This document shows positions 20,593-27,786 of a DNA stretch of 39,119 nucleotides, one piece after another. The position numbers were made by a program, and so were the translations under genes. The DNA lies in the IMG/VR virus record IMGVR_UViG_3300025671_000174, positions 1 to 39,119 of that record. The stretch is one strand, 5' to 3'. Position 1 is the first letter of the stretch. Every line of letters starts with the position of its first letter. Origin of the DNA: a virus. A model generated the notes under the pieces. The model was not told the DNA's origin. It saw only the letters and a list, made by a program, of their open reading frames with translations, and did not search any database.

Positions 20593-22005
20593 ATGACCCA
20601 GCCCCAAGAAAACCCGTTTATCAAGTTAATGGCGCGCTACCGCGACGACCCCGTTGCCTTCGCCCGCGAGGTAGCCGGCATTGAGCCGGACGAGTGGCAA
20701 GTTGAGCTCCTCGACGCCGTCGCAGCCCCCGCGATACGGCGTGTCAGCGTGCGTTCTGGCCACGGCGTCGGGAAGTCCACGGCGGTCGCTTTGGCGGCTG
20801 TATGGCACGTTCTGATGCGCGTGCCGAGCAAGACCGTTGTGACCGCCCCCACGTCGTCCCAGCTTTTCGACGCCTGCTTCGCTGAGATGAAAAATGTCGC
20901 CAAGCGGCTGAAGCCGCCCTTTGACAATTTGCTGGAGCTCAAGTCTGATCGGATTGAGTTGAAGAGCCACCCAGAGAGCACGTTTATATCGTGCCGCACG
21001 TCGCGCGCGGAGCAGCCGGAGGCGCTCGCTGGGGTTCACTCGCCTTCGGTGCTTTTGATTGCCGACGAGGCCAGCGGTATCCCCTCCAGCGTCTTCGAGG
21101 CCGCGTCTGGCAGTATGTCTGGCCACTCTGCGACGACGATCCTGACCGGCAACCCCACGCGGAATACGGGTTTCTTTTACGACACGCACAATCGCCTACG
21201 TGACGACTGGTACACGATGCATGTGTCTTGCGTGGATAGCCCGCGTGTGAGCGAGGATTTCGTAGAGGATATGAGGCGTCGGTACGGGGAAGACAGCCCC
21301 GCCTATCATGTGCGCGTCTTGGGCAACTTCCCCCCGTCAGAAGAGGACACGGTGATACCTGTTTCGCTTATTGAGCATGCCATGGCCAACGACATCAAGG
21401 TGCATGAGGACACGATTGCCATATGGGGCTTGGACGTCGCGCGTCAGGGCGGCGATGCCAGCGTTTTATGCAAGCGTCAGGGGCCGGTGATACATCCGCT
21501 GACTGTGTGGCGCAACTTGGACCTGATGCAGCTTACGGGCGCCGTGAAGGCGGAGTATGATGCCATGCCGCCGAGTAAGCGGCCGGCGGAGATCATCGTG
21601 GATAGCAATGGCTTTGGCGCTGGAGTGCTCGACCGCTTGCGCGAGCTTGGCCTGCCGGCGCGTGGTTTGAACGTGTCGGAGCGCGCCATGGCGAAGGACA
21701 CGTATTTGAACTTGCGCGCGGAGATCTGGTTTAAGATGAAGATGTATCTCGAAGGCATGGACGTGTCACTGCCGCGCGACGATGCGCTGTATGCGGAGCT
21801 TGCGGCGCCGCGGTACCACTTTACCAGCGCGGGCAAGCTGCAAGTCGAGAGCAAGGATAGCATGAAGAAGCGCGGCGTTGCGTCGCCTGACAGGGCGGAT
21901 GCGGTGGCGTTGTCGCTTGCGAATGATCACACGACCATGGCGTTTGGAACGAGCGCCGCGGGATCTTGGAATAAGCCGCTGCGTCGTGGTTTGAGCGTGG
22001 TTTAG
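20593..22005 (+). CDS. terL: Terminase large subunit
   Basis: A 470-residue protein. The ATPase part has Walker A SGHGVGKST (residues 55-63) with the preceding Q-motif region DEWQVELLDAV, and Walker B SVLLIADEASG near residue 154, followed by the coupling motif TTILTGNPT. The nuclease part begins with WGLDVARQGGDASVL (first Asp) near residue 280, continues with EIIVDSNGFGAGVLDRL, and ends with SPDRADAVALSLA (third acidic site). It pumps DNA into the procapsid through the portal and cuts it at the end. The length is usual for the family. The start is taken at ATG 20593. Confidence 0.95.
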   Translation: MTQPQENPFIKLMARYRDDPVAFAREVAGIEPDEWQVELLDAVAAPAIRRVSVRSGHGVGKSTAVALAAVWHVLMRVPSKTVVTAPTSSQLFDACFAEMKNVAKRLKPPFDNLLELKSDRIELKSHPESTFISCRTSRAEQPEALAGVHSPSVLLIADEASGIPSSVFEAASGSMSGHSATTILTGNPTRNTGFFYDTHNRLRDDWYTMHVSCVDSPRVSEDFVEDMRRRYGEDSPAYHVRVLGNFPPSEEDTVIPVSLIEHAMANDIKVHEDTIAIWGLDVARQGGDASVLCKRQGPVIHPLTVWRNLDLMQLTGAVKAEYDAMPPSKRPAEIIVDSNGFGAGVLDRLRELGLPARGLNVSERAMAKDTYLNLRAEIWFKMKMYLEGMDVSLPRDDALYAELAAPRYHFTSAGKLQVESKDSMKKRGVASPDRADAVALSLANDHTTMAFGTSAAGSWNKPLRRGLSVV

Positions 22006-22009
22006 AAAA

Positions 22010-22045
22010 AGTTTGCAAAAAAGTCCACTTAGTTTTTCGCAAACT
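22010..22045 (+). other. Hairpin after the large terminase gene
   Basis: AGTTTGC (22010-22016) pairs with GCAAACT (22039-22045). Five A-T pairs continue inward after one mismatch, leaving a 10-base loop. It begins five bases after the terminase stop. No clean T-run follows, so it is more likely an mRNA 3' structure than a full terminator. Confidence 0.55.
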
Positions 22046-22113
22046 CTGTGGTACTCTTTTGGCAGCGGCGTTCCTCCCCATGGCCGCAGACGGCGTGTTT
22101 TCCTTCACGTCTC

Positions 22114-22154
22114 CCCCGCGCGGGTATGCTCGACGCCCGCGCGGGGTTTATTTT
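22114..22154 (+). terminator. Strong G+C-rich rho-independent terminator
   Basis: CCCCGCGCGGG (22114-22124) pairs perfectly with CCCGCGCGGGG (22136-22146) over an 11-base loop and is followed by TTTATTTT (22147-22154). It ends the transcript carrying the large terminase and lies 49 bp before the next small gene, which must then have its own promoter or depend on read-through. Confidence 0.85.
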
Positions 22155-22202
22155 GCGCGAAATTCCTGTATTATGTGTGTGAGTTGCACAAGGAGACGAC
22201 AT

Positions 22203-22334
22203 ATGCCTATGGTTGCGGGGAAGCATTACGCATACACGAAAAAAGGGAAGGCAGCGGCCAAGAAGGCAGCGGCAAAAAGTGGCAAAAAGGTGCAATATGG
22301 CACCACCACCAAGCGCCGCATGAAAAATAAATAA
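22203..22334 (+). CDS. Very basic 43-residue protein
   Basis: MPMVAGKHYAYTKKGKAAAK, then a KAAAKSGKK core and the end TTTKRRMKNK. About one third of residues are Lys or Arg. AAGGAG precedes the ATG at 22203. I know this kind of tiny lysine-rich protein from marine phages just downstream of the terminase; it may help condense or package DNA, or be a minor head protein, but the function is unproven. The stop overlaps the next ATG (TAATG). Confidence 0.7.
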   Translation: MPMVAGKHYAYTKKGKAAAKKAAAKSGKKVQYGTTTKRRMKNK

Positions 22335-22519
22335 TGTGGACCGCGGTCCTGATGCTTTGCAATACCTCTGCGCAATGCTTTGCATTTGGCGGTCCGGTGT
22401 TGCCGAGCGAGGACCAATGCGTTGCCAGTATACGCGCTGGCTTTGATTACGCGATACAGATATTTCCAGCTTACACGCCTGTCGATTGGCAGTGCATAAG
22501 CTGGGACGAAGAGGCATAG
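22334..22519 (+). CDS. Small cysteine-containing protein, possibly exported
   Basis: A 61-residue protein, MWTAVLMLCNTSAQCFAFGG onward. The N-terminus is hydrophobic (about 12 residues) without a leading basic residue, so it is only a weak signal-peptide candidate. There are four cysteines (CNTSAQC ... QCVAS ... WQCIS) and an acidic end. The start overlaps the basic-protein stop and the next gene starts directly after its stop, indicating one transcript. Family unknown. Confidence 0.55.
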   Translation: MWTAVLMLCNTSAQCFAFGGPVLPSEDQCVASIRAGFDYAIQIFPAYTPVDWQCISWDEEA

Positions 22520-22780
22520 ATGGCAGAAAAAAAGCGTAAACGCAAATCTGGCCCAAGCCTCTCAGTGGGTCGCGGCGAGAAGCTATCCGTTAAGCAAGGC
22601 GGAGGATTGACCGCGAAGGGTAGGGCGAAGTACAACCGCGCGACTGGTTCAAATTTAAAGGCGCCTGCGCCCAACCCGAAGACCAAGAAGGACGCGGCGC
22701 GCAAGAAGTCGTTCTGCGCACGCTCCAGCGGATGGACGGGCGAGCGTGGCAAGGCGGCACGTAGAAGATGGAAGTGTTAG
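22520..22780 (+). CDS. Basic DUF6321-like protein
   Basis: An 86-residue protein rich in Lys, Arg and Gly. The stretch GGGLTAKGRAKYNRATGSNL followed by KAPAPNPKTKKDAARKKSFCARSSGW is a conserved motif I recall as DUF6321 from phages and phage-like regions. It ends in a basic RRRWKC. It probably binds DNA or sits in the head, as suggested by charge and by its place between terminase and portal. No catalytic site. Confidence 0.7.
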   Translation: MAEKKRKRKSGPSLSVGRGEKLSVKQGGGLTAKGRAKYNRATGSNLKAPAPNPKTKKDAARKKSFCARSSGWTGERGKAARRRWKC

Positions 22781-23932
22781 ATGGGTAAGGTAGAGCAGGC
22801 AATACGTGGCGCAGGCAGCTTATTAGACTTTGTCATCAAAGGGTCCGACTATTTTACGCCGCCGCGAACCGGTACTAGTCGTGCAAAAGATCCTGCGCTC
22901 TATAGCCCGTTTTCCATGGTTAAGCATAAAAACGCCCCTTATAATTATGTTGTGAAGGGGCAGCAATTATCAGACCAGCTTATACCGCCTTCAGTGATTG
23001 ATCCCGCAAGTCTTCTTGGAAAGACGATGTCTTTTGCGACAGGCGACCGTACATCTAATCAGCGCATGATTGACGAAGTAAACGAATATCTTTTGAGAAA
23101 CCGCCCGCTTACCTTCGGGGGTCCAGAATATATGGATCAGATTATGCGTGGCGCATGGGCGTCGGAAAAGAACCCCATGAAAGCCAAGGCGAATGCGTTG
23201 AAGGGAGTTTCTGATCTAGATAACATACTTGCTTATATGCCAATGAGTGAAAGATCCGGCGACTTTTCGCGCCATATGGCGGAAGTGTACGGAGATATGC
23301 TTTCGTCCAGTGGAAATTTAAACAACTTTAGGGCTAACGCCAAAAAAATTGACGAAGTTTTACGTGATCGTTTTCCAAGTGTTAAAAACATGCCAAGCAT
23401 CGCAGACCCGACGTTCCCTGACTGGCTTGCAAATCAAAAGGGCGGACGGCGCGCTCAGTTTATAAAGTTTTTCGATAGCAATAAGATGCGCGAGCTTGGC
23501 GTCCCTGACGTGGCCGCAGCGCGCTTTGCGGTGACAAATCCTGACTTGATGCTTTCAGACACTGCAAGCGTAGGATACAGGTTCGCAACGCCCAAAAAGG
23601 GCGCCGACATTGTCATCTCAGACGATCACCCGTCATACAACGCACTTTTACCCCGCGAGGAGGGTTCAAAGTCAATGACATTTGGCTTTGAAGTGCCATA
23701 TACAATCGGCGCTCGTGACACGGCGTTACCTAAAGCGGCAAAGACTGGAACAATCTTAGCCCAGCCAAAAGACGTCAAGTCGTATATGGGCAACCCAAAT
23801 TTACGTCAATTCATCGACCAGCAATTTGTGGACGAAGTAAGCACATATGGCGACTACCTCAAGCGTCACGGTAAAAAACGTGCCGACGAGTATGCAACAA
23901 GCCTTTTAAGACGTTTTATGAGTTCGCAATGA
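22781..23932 (+). CDS. Polyvalent-protein-type accessory protein, unknown activity
   Basis: A 383-residue protein. Residues ~200-265 (PSIADPTFPDWLANQKGGRR ... FFDSNKMRELGVPDVAAARFAVTNPDLM) and the following 'GYRF...YNALLPREEGSKSMTFGFEVPYTI' match, from memory, a region that recurs in large 'polyvalent' proteins of phages and conjugative elements. Those proteins are delivered into hosts with DNA. No nuclease or protease triad is visible. Its position between terminase and portal, together with the ART-like gene, suggests a packaged or capsid-linked effector (inference). It overlaps by 17 bases the 3' end of a small minus-strand gene. Confidence 0.55.
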   Translation: MGKVEQAIRGAGSLLDFVIKGSDYFTPPRTGTSRAKDPALYSPFSMVKHKNAPYNYVVKGQQLSDQLIPPSVIDPASLLGKTMSFATGDRTSNQRMIDEVNEYLLRNRPLTFGGPEYMDQIMRGAWASEKNPMKAKANALKGVSDLDNILAYMPMSERSGDFSRHMAEVYGDMLSSSGNLNNFRANAKKIDEVLRDRFPSVKNMPSIADPTFPDWLANQKGGRRAQFIKFFDSNKMRELGVPDVAAARFAVTNPDLMLSDTASVGYRFATPKKGADIVISDDHPSYNALLPREEGSKSMTFGFEVPYTIGARDTALPKAAKTGTILAQPKDVKSYMGNPNLRQFIDQQFVDEVSTYGDYLKRHGKKRADEYATSLLRRFMSSQ

Positions 23933-24062
23933 GATCCTTAATTTCCTCAATCGTGTCATCGATCATCTCTTGGATCTCTTCGGGTAGATCCTCTGGGCTC
24001 GTCCAGAGCATCATTACCGTCGCTTCGATACTGCGGCGAATTTGTTCCAGTTCCTCGCTCAT
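23916..24062 (-). CDS. 48-residue acidic helical protein, opposite strand
   Basis: Read leftwards from ATG at 24062 to TAA at 23916-23918: MSEELEQIRRSIEATVMMLW, then TSPEDLPEEIQEMIDDTIEE and IKDLIANS. GGAGGAAAAG directly precedes the start on the minus strand, a strong ribosome site. Strongly acidic, probably two helices. It overlaps the convergent gene by 17 bases and is divergent from the ART-like gene. No family recognised. With the gene at 8560-8739 it forms a second case of a tiny well-initiated gene inverted between late genes. Confidence 0.65.
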   Translation of the reverse strand: MSEELEQIRRSIEATVMMLWTSPEDLPEEIQEMIDDTIEEIKDLIANS

Positions 24063-24114
24063 CTTTTCCTCCAAATCGTGTTATAATCCACGACGTTAAC
24101 ATAGGACTAACACC
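24063..24114. promoter_or_regulatory. 52-bp divergent gap with TATAAT and GTTAAC
   Basis: Between the minus-strand small gene and the ART-like gene lie TATAAT (24082-24087), a perfect -10 hexamer on the plus strand without a good -35 at normal spacing, and GTTAACA (24095-24101). It probably holds a weak or activated promoter; which direction is served is unclear. Confidence 0.4.
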
Positions 24115-25398
24115 TTGGCAACCCTAGACCCATACTGGCGCACGCAGCAATCTGAACGGCAAGCTCAGCTTAATCAAGCTGACTTGGATGCGTGGAACGA
24201 GATGCAAGTCGAAGAAGGCTTACGAGAGCTTGATGAATGGAGACGCCAGCGTCAGGGAACGATTGAAGCCGCGCCGCCTCCGAGCTTTACCGAGAAGGTG
24301 CGTCGCGGGTTTACAAGCCTTCTGGACACGGCTGGCATGTCTCCCTACATGGCGCGCCGCACCAGCGAAGGCATATTTGGCCGTCCGTTTGCGCGTCCTC
24401 AGTCTGAGCTTGGCTTCATTGAGGAAATGGGAGCCTTTCCCGCTGTTGCCTCTGTTCTTAGACCAGCTTTGATGGCGGGCGTTTCTGGCATCGAAGCCCT
24501 TCTAGCTTCTGCTCGCGGCGAGCGCGGAAAGGCGTTGGGATACGCTGGCTTGGGGCTTCTGGAAGCCTCTGGCGCAAAGGGTATGAATAAATACATTAAT
24601 GCAGACAAGCCAGACATATTGGGCTATTTAAAATCGCGTAACGAAACCCTTGACGTCAATCCGGCGGCGTTGTTGCCACGTCGTTCCAGCGACGACATCT
24701 CGTATGAGGACGCTTATCACTTTATGAAGAGCAACAAGATGATAGGCGATAAACTCATGCCGCCCTCAGAGGGTGCGCGGTTTGATCGTCTGGGTGTTCA
24801 CGTTGGCACGCCAAGGCAGGCGGAAGACAGGTTTTTCGCAAAACACGGCGTCTCAGGACATAAAAATCTTAAAGAAGTTTGGGATGCGGTGGGGCTGTAT
24901 GGAGACAGCGGCGTGACGCAAGGGCTCAAGGTGAGAACAGAGAAGCCTTTTGAGATAAAAGACTTTGAAGATTTCGGGATCAATAAGGAATTTTTAGAAG
25001 ACCCTCTAAATACCGAAATAATTGACGGAAAAACTGTTTTATCTGAAGAGGGCGTTATAGACGCAATGAACGCATATGCCGATAATAAGGGGGTCGGACT
25101 AGACGAGGGTCTTGCTCTATTCAAAAAAGAGCTAACGGACAAAGGATACACCAACATTCCATATGTCAATAGAATTGAGGGCATAAAGAGGAGCGACGTT
25201 GGAAGTAAAGACTTTAAATACACGCCAGAAAACATAAGCAACGTCATGCTTGTGGAGCGTACCGCCGCAGATCCCGAAGTTATTAGAAGCAGGTTTGCAG
25301 CTATGAAAGATCCATATGCTCAATCAATTATGGCGTCGGGTTTACTTGGCGCTGTAATAGGTCAAAACGCAAACAGTCAACGTGGCTCACAGTATTAA
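24115..25398 (+). CDS. Candidate ADP-ribosyltransferase-like (ART-PolyVal type) virion protein
   Basis: A 427-residue protein from a TTG start (no better ATG at this end; its ribosome site is weak). Residues 8-19 (WRTQQSERQAQL) are almost identical to a segment of the scaffold protein. Residues ~50-165 are basic then hydrophobic/glycine-rich. Residues ~205-410 follow the order I know for ART domains of polyvalent proteins: FDRLGVHVGTPRQAEDRF, then GLKVRTEKPFEIKDFEDFG, then ELTDKGYTNIPYVNRIEG, then ISNVMLVERTAADPEVIRSRF. If real, it would modify host targets with ADP-ribose after delivery. The catalytic H-Y-E set is not clear, so activity may be lost. Confidence 0.55.
   Translation: MATLDPYWRTQQSERQAQLNQADLDAWNEMQVEEGLRELDEWRRQRQGTIEAAPPPSFTEKVRRGFTSLLDTAGMSPYMARRTSEGIFGRPFARPQSELGFIEEMGAFPAVASVLRPALMAGVSGIEALLASARGERGKALGYAGLGLLEASGAKGMNKYINADKPDILGYLKSRNETLDVNPAALLPRRSSDDISYEDAYHFMKSNKMIGDKLMPPSEGARFDRLGVHVGTPRQAEDRFFAKHGVSGHKNLKEVWDAVGLYGDSGVTQGLKVRTEKPFEIKDFEDFGINKEFLEDPLNTEIIDGKTVLSEEGVIDAMNAYADNKGVGLDEGLALFKKELTDKGYTNIPYVNRIEGIKRSDVGSKDFKYTPENISNVMLVERTAADPEVIRSRFAAMKDPYAQSIMASGLLGAVIGQNANSQRGSQY
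24136..24171 (+). repeat. 36-bp segment shared with scaffold gene, copy 1
   Basis: Positions 24136-24171 match 28312-28347 at 34 of 36 bases, in the same reading frame. Both encode WRxQQSERQAQL (11 of 12 residues equal). Identity at DNA level suggests copying by recombination rather than convergence. Confidence 0.85.
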
Positions 25399-25407
25399 GA
25401 GGCAAAG

Positions 25408-27528
25408 ATGCAGAACGAAATAAATCAACTTGTGAGCGCCCTCGAAGAAGAGCTCGAACCAAACGTAATGGGCGACGACGAGCTACAGGGCATCGTCGGC
25501 AAGGAAATCGAAGACGCGATTGACTACTCCGACAATTGGGTGTCGCCATATCGCGCCACGGCAACCGAGTATTATCGCGGCGACCCGTTTGGCGACGAGG
25601 AAGAGGGCCGCAGCCAAGTGGTCAGCATGGACGTGCGGGATACCGTACAGGCTATCATGCCGTCGCTGATGCGGATATTCCATAGCACCGACCGCACGGT
25701 GGAATACGCGCCGCAGGGGCCGGAAGACGTTGCCGCGGCGAAACAGGCGACCGAGTACGCAAATTACATCATCAACCGTGACAACAACGGCTTCTTGCAT
25801 ACGCACGCCGCGTTCAAGGACGCACTGATCCGCAAGGTGGGCGTGCTAAAGTGTTATTGGGACGATCAGACGAAATTCGAGACACACGACCTCACGGGGC
25901 TCGACGATAACGCTCTGGCGGCGTTGATGTCAGATCCGGCGGCGGAAATTGACATCCTCGCCTCCGAGCCGTTTGGCGAGCCCTCAATGGACCCCATGAC
26001 CGGCGAGATGTTACCGCCCGCCATGATGCACGCCGTGCGCGTAACATATACGCACCCAGATGGCCGCGTGAAGCTGGAAGCGGTGCCGCCCGAAGAGTTC
26101 CTTATATCGCGCGAGGCGAAGTCCCTTGAAGACGCCGATTACGTTGCGCACCGGCGCATTTTGACCGTCTCCGAGCTTGTGGCGATGGGCTACGACTACG
26201 ACGAGGTTGTGAAAATGTCTTCGGCGCATGAAGACATGGCGACGAACATTGAGCGCACCACGCGAAACCGCGCGCTGAATAACGAGATGAACGAACGCCA
26301 CGATCCCGCGATGAAGAAGGTGCTTTATGTCGAAAACTACATCAAAGTTGACTACGACCAAGACGGCATCGCGGAGTTGCGTAAAATCTGCACCGCCGGC
26401 GACGGCAACAAGATCCTTATGAACGAGCCGTGCGCGATAGTTCCGTTTGCGACGTTCTGCCCCGACCCAGAGGCGCACGACTTCTATGGCATGTCCACCG
26501 CGGATGCGGTGATGGACATCCAGCGGATCAAGTCTTCAATTATGCGCAACACATTGGATAGCTTGGCGATGTCAATTCACCCTAGAGTTGCAATCGTCGA
26601 GGGCATGGTCAACATCGAAGACGTTATGAACAACGAAGTCGGCGCCATCATTCGGCAGCGCGCAGCCGGCCAAGTGCAGCCAATGTCCATGCCATTCGTT
26701 GGCCAACAGGCGTTTCCTGTTCTGCAATACATGGACGAGATCAAAGAGGCCCGCACGGGCATTTCAAAGGCGTCTGCGGGCTTGGATGCCGGCGCCTTGC
26801 AGTCATCCACCGCGTCGGCTGTACAGGCCACTGTCAGCGCCGCTCAGCAACACATAGAGCTTATCGCGCGGATCTTTGCGGAAACCGGCATGAAGCAGTT
26901 ATACAAGATCGTGCTTCACCTGATCACAACGCATCAAGACCGGCCACGTATGGTTCGGCTGTCCAATGAGTTTGTGCCGATTGATCCGCGCGTTTGGAAC
27001 GCCGACATGGATGTCAGCATCAACGTCGCGCTTGGCCGCGGCACCGACACCGAGCGCATGATGATGCTGCGCCAGATCGCGGACATGCAGAAAGAGGCGA
27101 TGGCCACTATGGGGCCGGTCAATCCGCTTACCGATATGGCTAAACTATCGAACACGTTGAAGGCAATGACGGAGCTTGCCGGCTTCAAGGATGCGTCGCA
27201 GTTTTGGTCAGATCCGGCGCAGTTCCAGCCTCCACCACAAGAGGACAAGCCGGACATCAACGAGCAACTCATCGCCGTTCAGATCCAACAGATCCAAGCT
27301 GACATACAGAAGAAGGCGGCAGAGTTGCAGCTTGAACGTGAAAAGATGATCATGGAAGACGACCGCAAGCGCGACGAGCTCGACGCCGAGCTCTTTGTGA
27401 AGGCGGAGGAGATGCAAGCTAAATATGGCACGCAACTCAACGTCGAGAAGATACGATCAGACTTGGCGATTAACCGCGAAGTCATGAGAGCGCAAGCGGA
27501 CGTCATCAAAGGATCTATTGATGACTAA
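25408..27528 (+). CDS. Portal protein, P22-like
   Basis: A 706-residue protein, close to P22 gp1 in length (about 725). The N-terminal region EIEDAIDYSDNWVSPYRATATEYYRGD ... VVSMDVRDTVQAIMPSLMRIF is the hallmark start of this portal family. The centre (FCPDPEAHDFYGMSTADAVMDIQRIKSSIMRNTLDS) is the wing/crown region. Residues ~600-706 are a long charged coiled coil (QIQQIQADIQKKAAELQLER...), as in the portal barrel. Twelve copies form the ring through which DNA enters and leaves. It lies upstream of scaffold and coat as expected and overlaps the next gene by eight bases. Confidence 0.9.
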   Translation: MQNEINQLVSALEEELEPNVMGDDELQGIVGKEIEDAIDYSDNWVSPYRATATEYYRGDPFGDEEEGRSQVVSMDVRDTVQAIMPSLMRIFHSTDRTVEYAPQGPEDVAAAKQATEYANYIINRDNNGFLHTHAAFKDALIRKVGVLKCYWDDQTKFETHDLTGLDDNALAALMSDPAAEIDILASEPFGEPSMDPMTGEMLPPAMMHAVRVTYTHPDGRVKLEAVPPEEFLISREAKSLEDADYVAHRRILTVSELVAMGYDYDEVVKMSSAHEDMATNIERTTRNRALNNEMNERHDPAMKKVLYVENYIKVDYDQDGIAELRKICTAGDGNKILMNEPCAIVPFATFCPDPEAHDFYGMSTADAVMDIQRIKSSIMRNTLDSLAMSIHPRVAIVEGMVNIEDVMNNEVGAIIRQRAAGQVQPMSMPFVGQQAFPVLQYMDEIKEARTGISKASAGLDAGALQSSTASAVQATVSAAQQHIELIARIFAETGMKQLYKIVLHLITTHQDRPRMVRLSNEFVPIDPRVWNADMDVSINVALGRGTDTERMMMLRQIADMQKEAMATMGPVNPLTDMAKLSNTLKAMTELAGFKDASQFWSDPAQFQPPPQEDKPDINEQLIAVQIQQIQADIQKKAAELQLEREKMIMEDDRKRDELDAELFVKAEEMQAKYGTQLNVEKIRSDLAINREVMRAQADVIKGSIDD

Positions 27529-27766
27529 GTCAAAACAGCAAATTATTGACGACGGCCACGCGGCTGATCGTCTTTTGCGCGACACTGATCTCAGCCGTTT
27601 TCTGGATGAGATCAAACAGGATTGCTGGGTCGAGTTTGAAGCCACAGCAATGGGAGACGGGGAAGTACGGGAAGGCATCTACATGAAACTGCGAGGGGTT
27701 GAGACAGTGCGTCAGGCTCTTCGTGCCATGGTAGATAACGCATCTATTGAAAAAAAGGTTAAGTAG
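27521..27766 (+). CDS. Small conserved head-module protein
   Basis: An 81-residue protein, MTKSKQQIIDDGHAADRLLR onward. The ATG at 27521 is preferred to a TTG at 27518. The pattern 'GHAADRLLRDTDLSRFLDEIKQDCWVEFEATAMGDGEVREGIYMKLRGVETVRQALRAMVDNA' recurs, to my knowledge, between portal and scaffold genes of related phages; it is helical and of unknown function. Overlap with the portal end and short spacing to the scaffold gene suggest an assembly accessory role. Confidence 0.65.
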   Translation: MTKSKQQIIDDGHAADRLLRDTDLSRFLDEIKQDCWVEFEATAMGDGEVREGIYMKLRGVETVRQALRAMVDNASIEKKVK

Positions 27767-27786
27767 ATGCATAATAGGAGACAACG

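Noticed and set aside
20390-20596. 68-residue frame before the large terminase gene
   Set aside because: It uses a GTG start without ribosome site, crosses the inverted repeats and runs into the terminase start; composition is not protein-like at its end.
20626-21189. 187-residue open frame on the minus strand inside the terminase gene
   Set aside because: Arg/Gly/His-rich shadow of the Walker A and B region of the large terminase; no start signal.
22013-22330. 105-residue frame after the terminase gene
   Set aside because: It crosses a hairpin and a strong terminator and overlaps the well-initiated basic peptide in a different frame.
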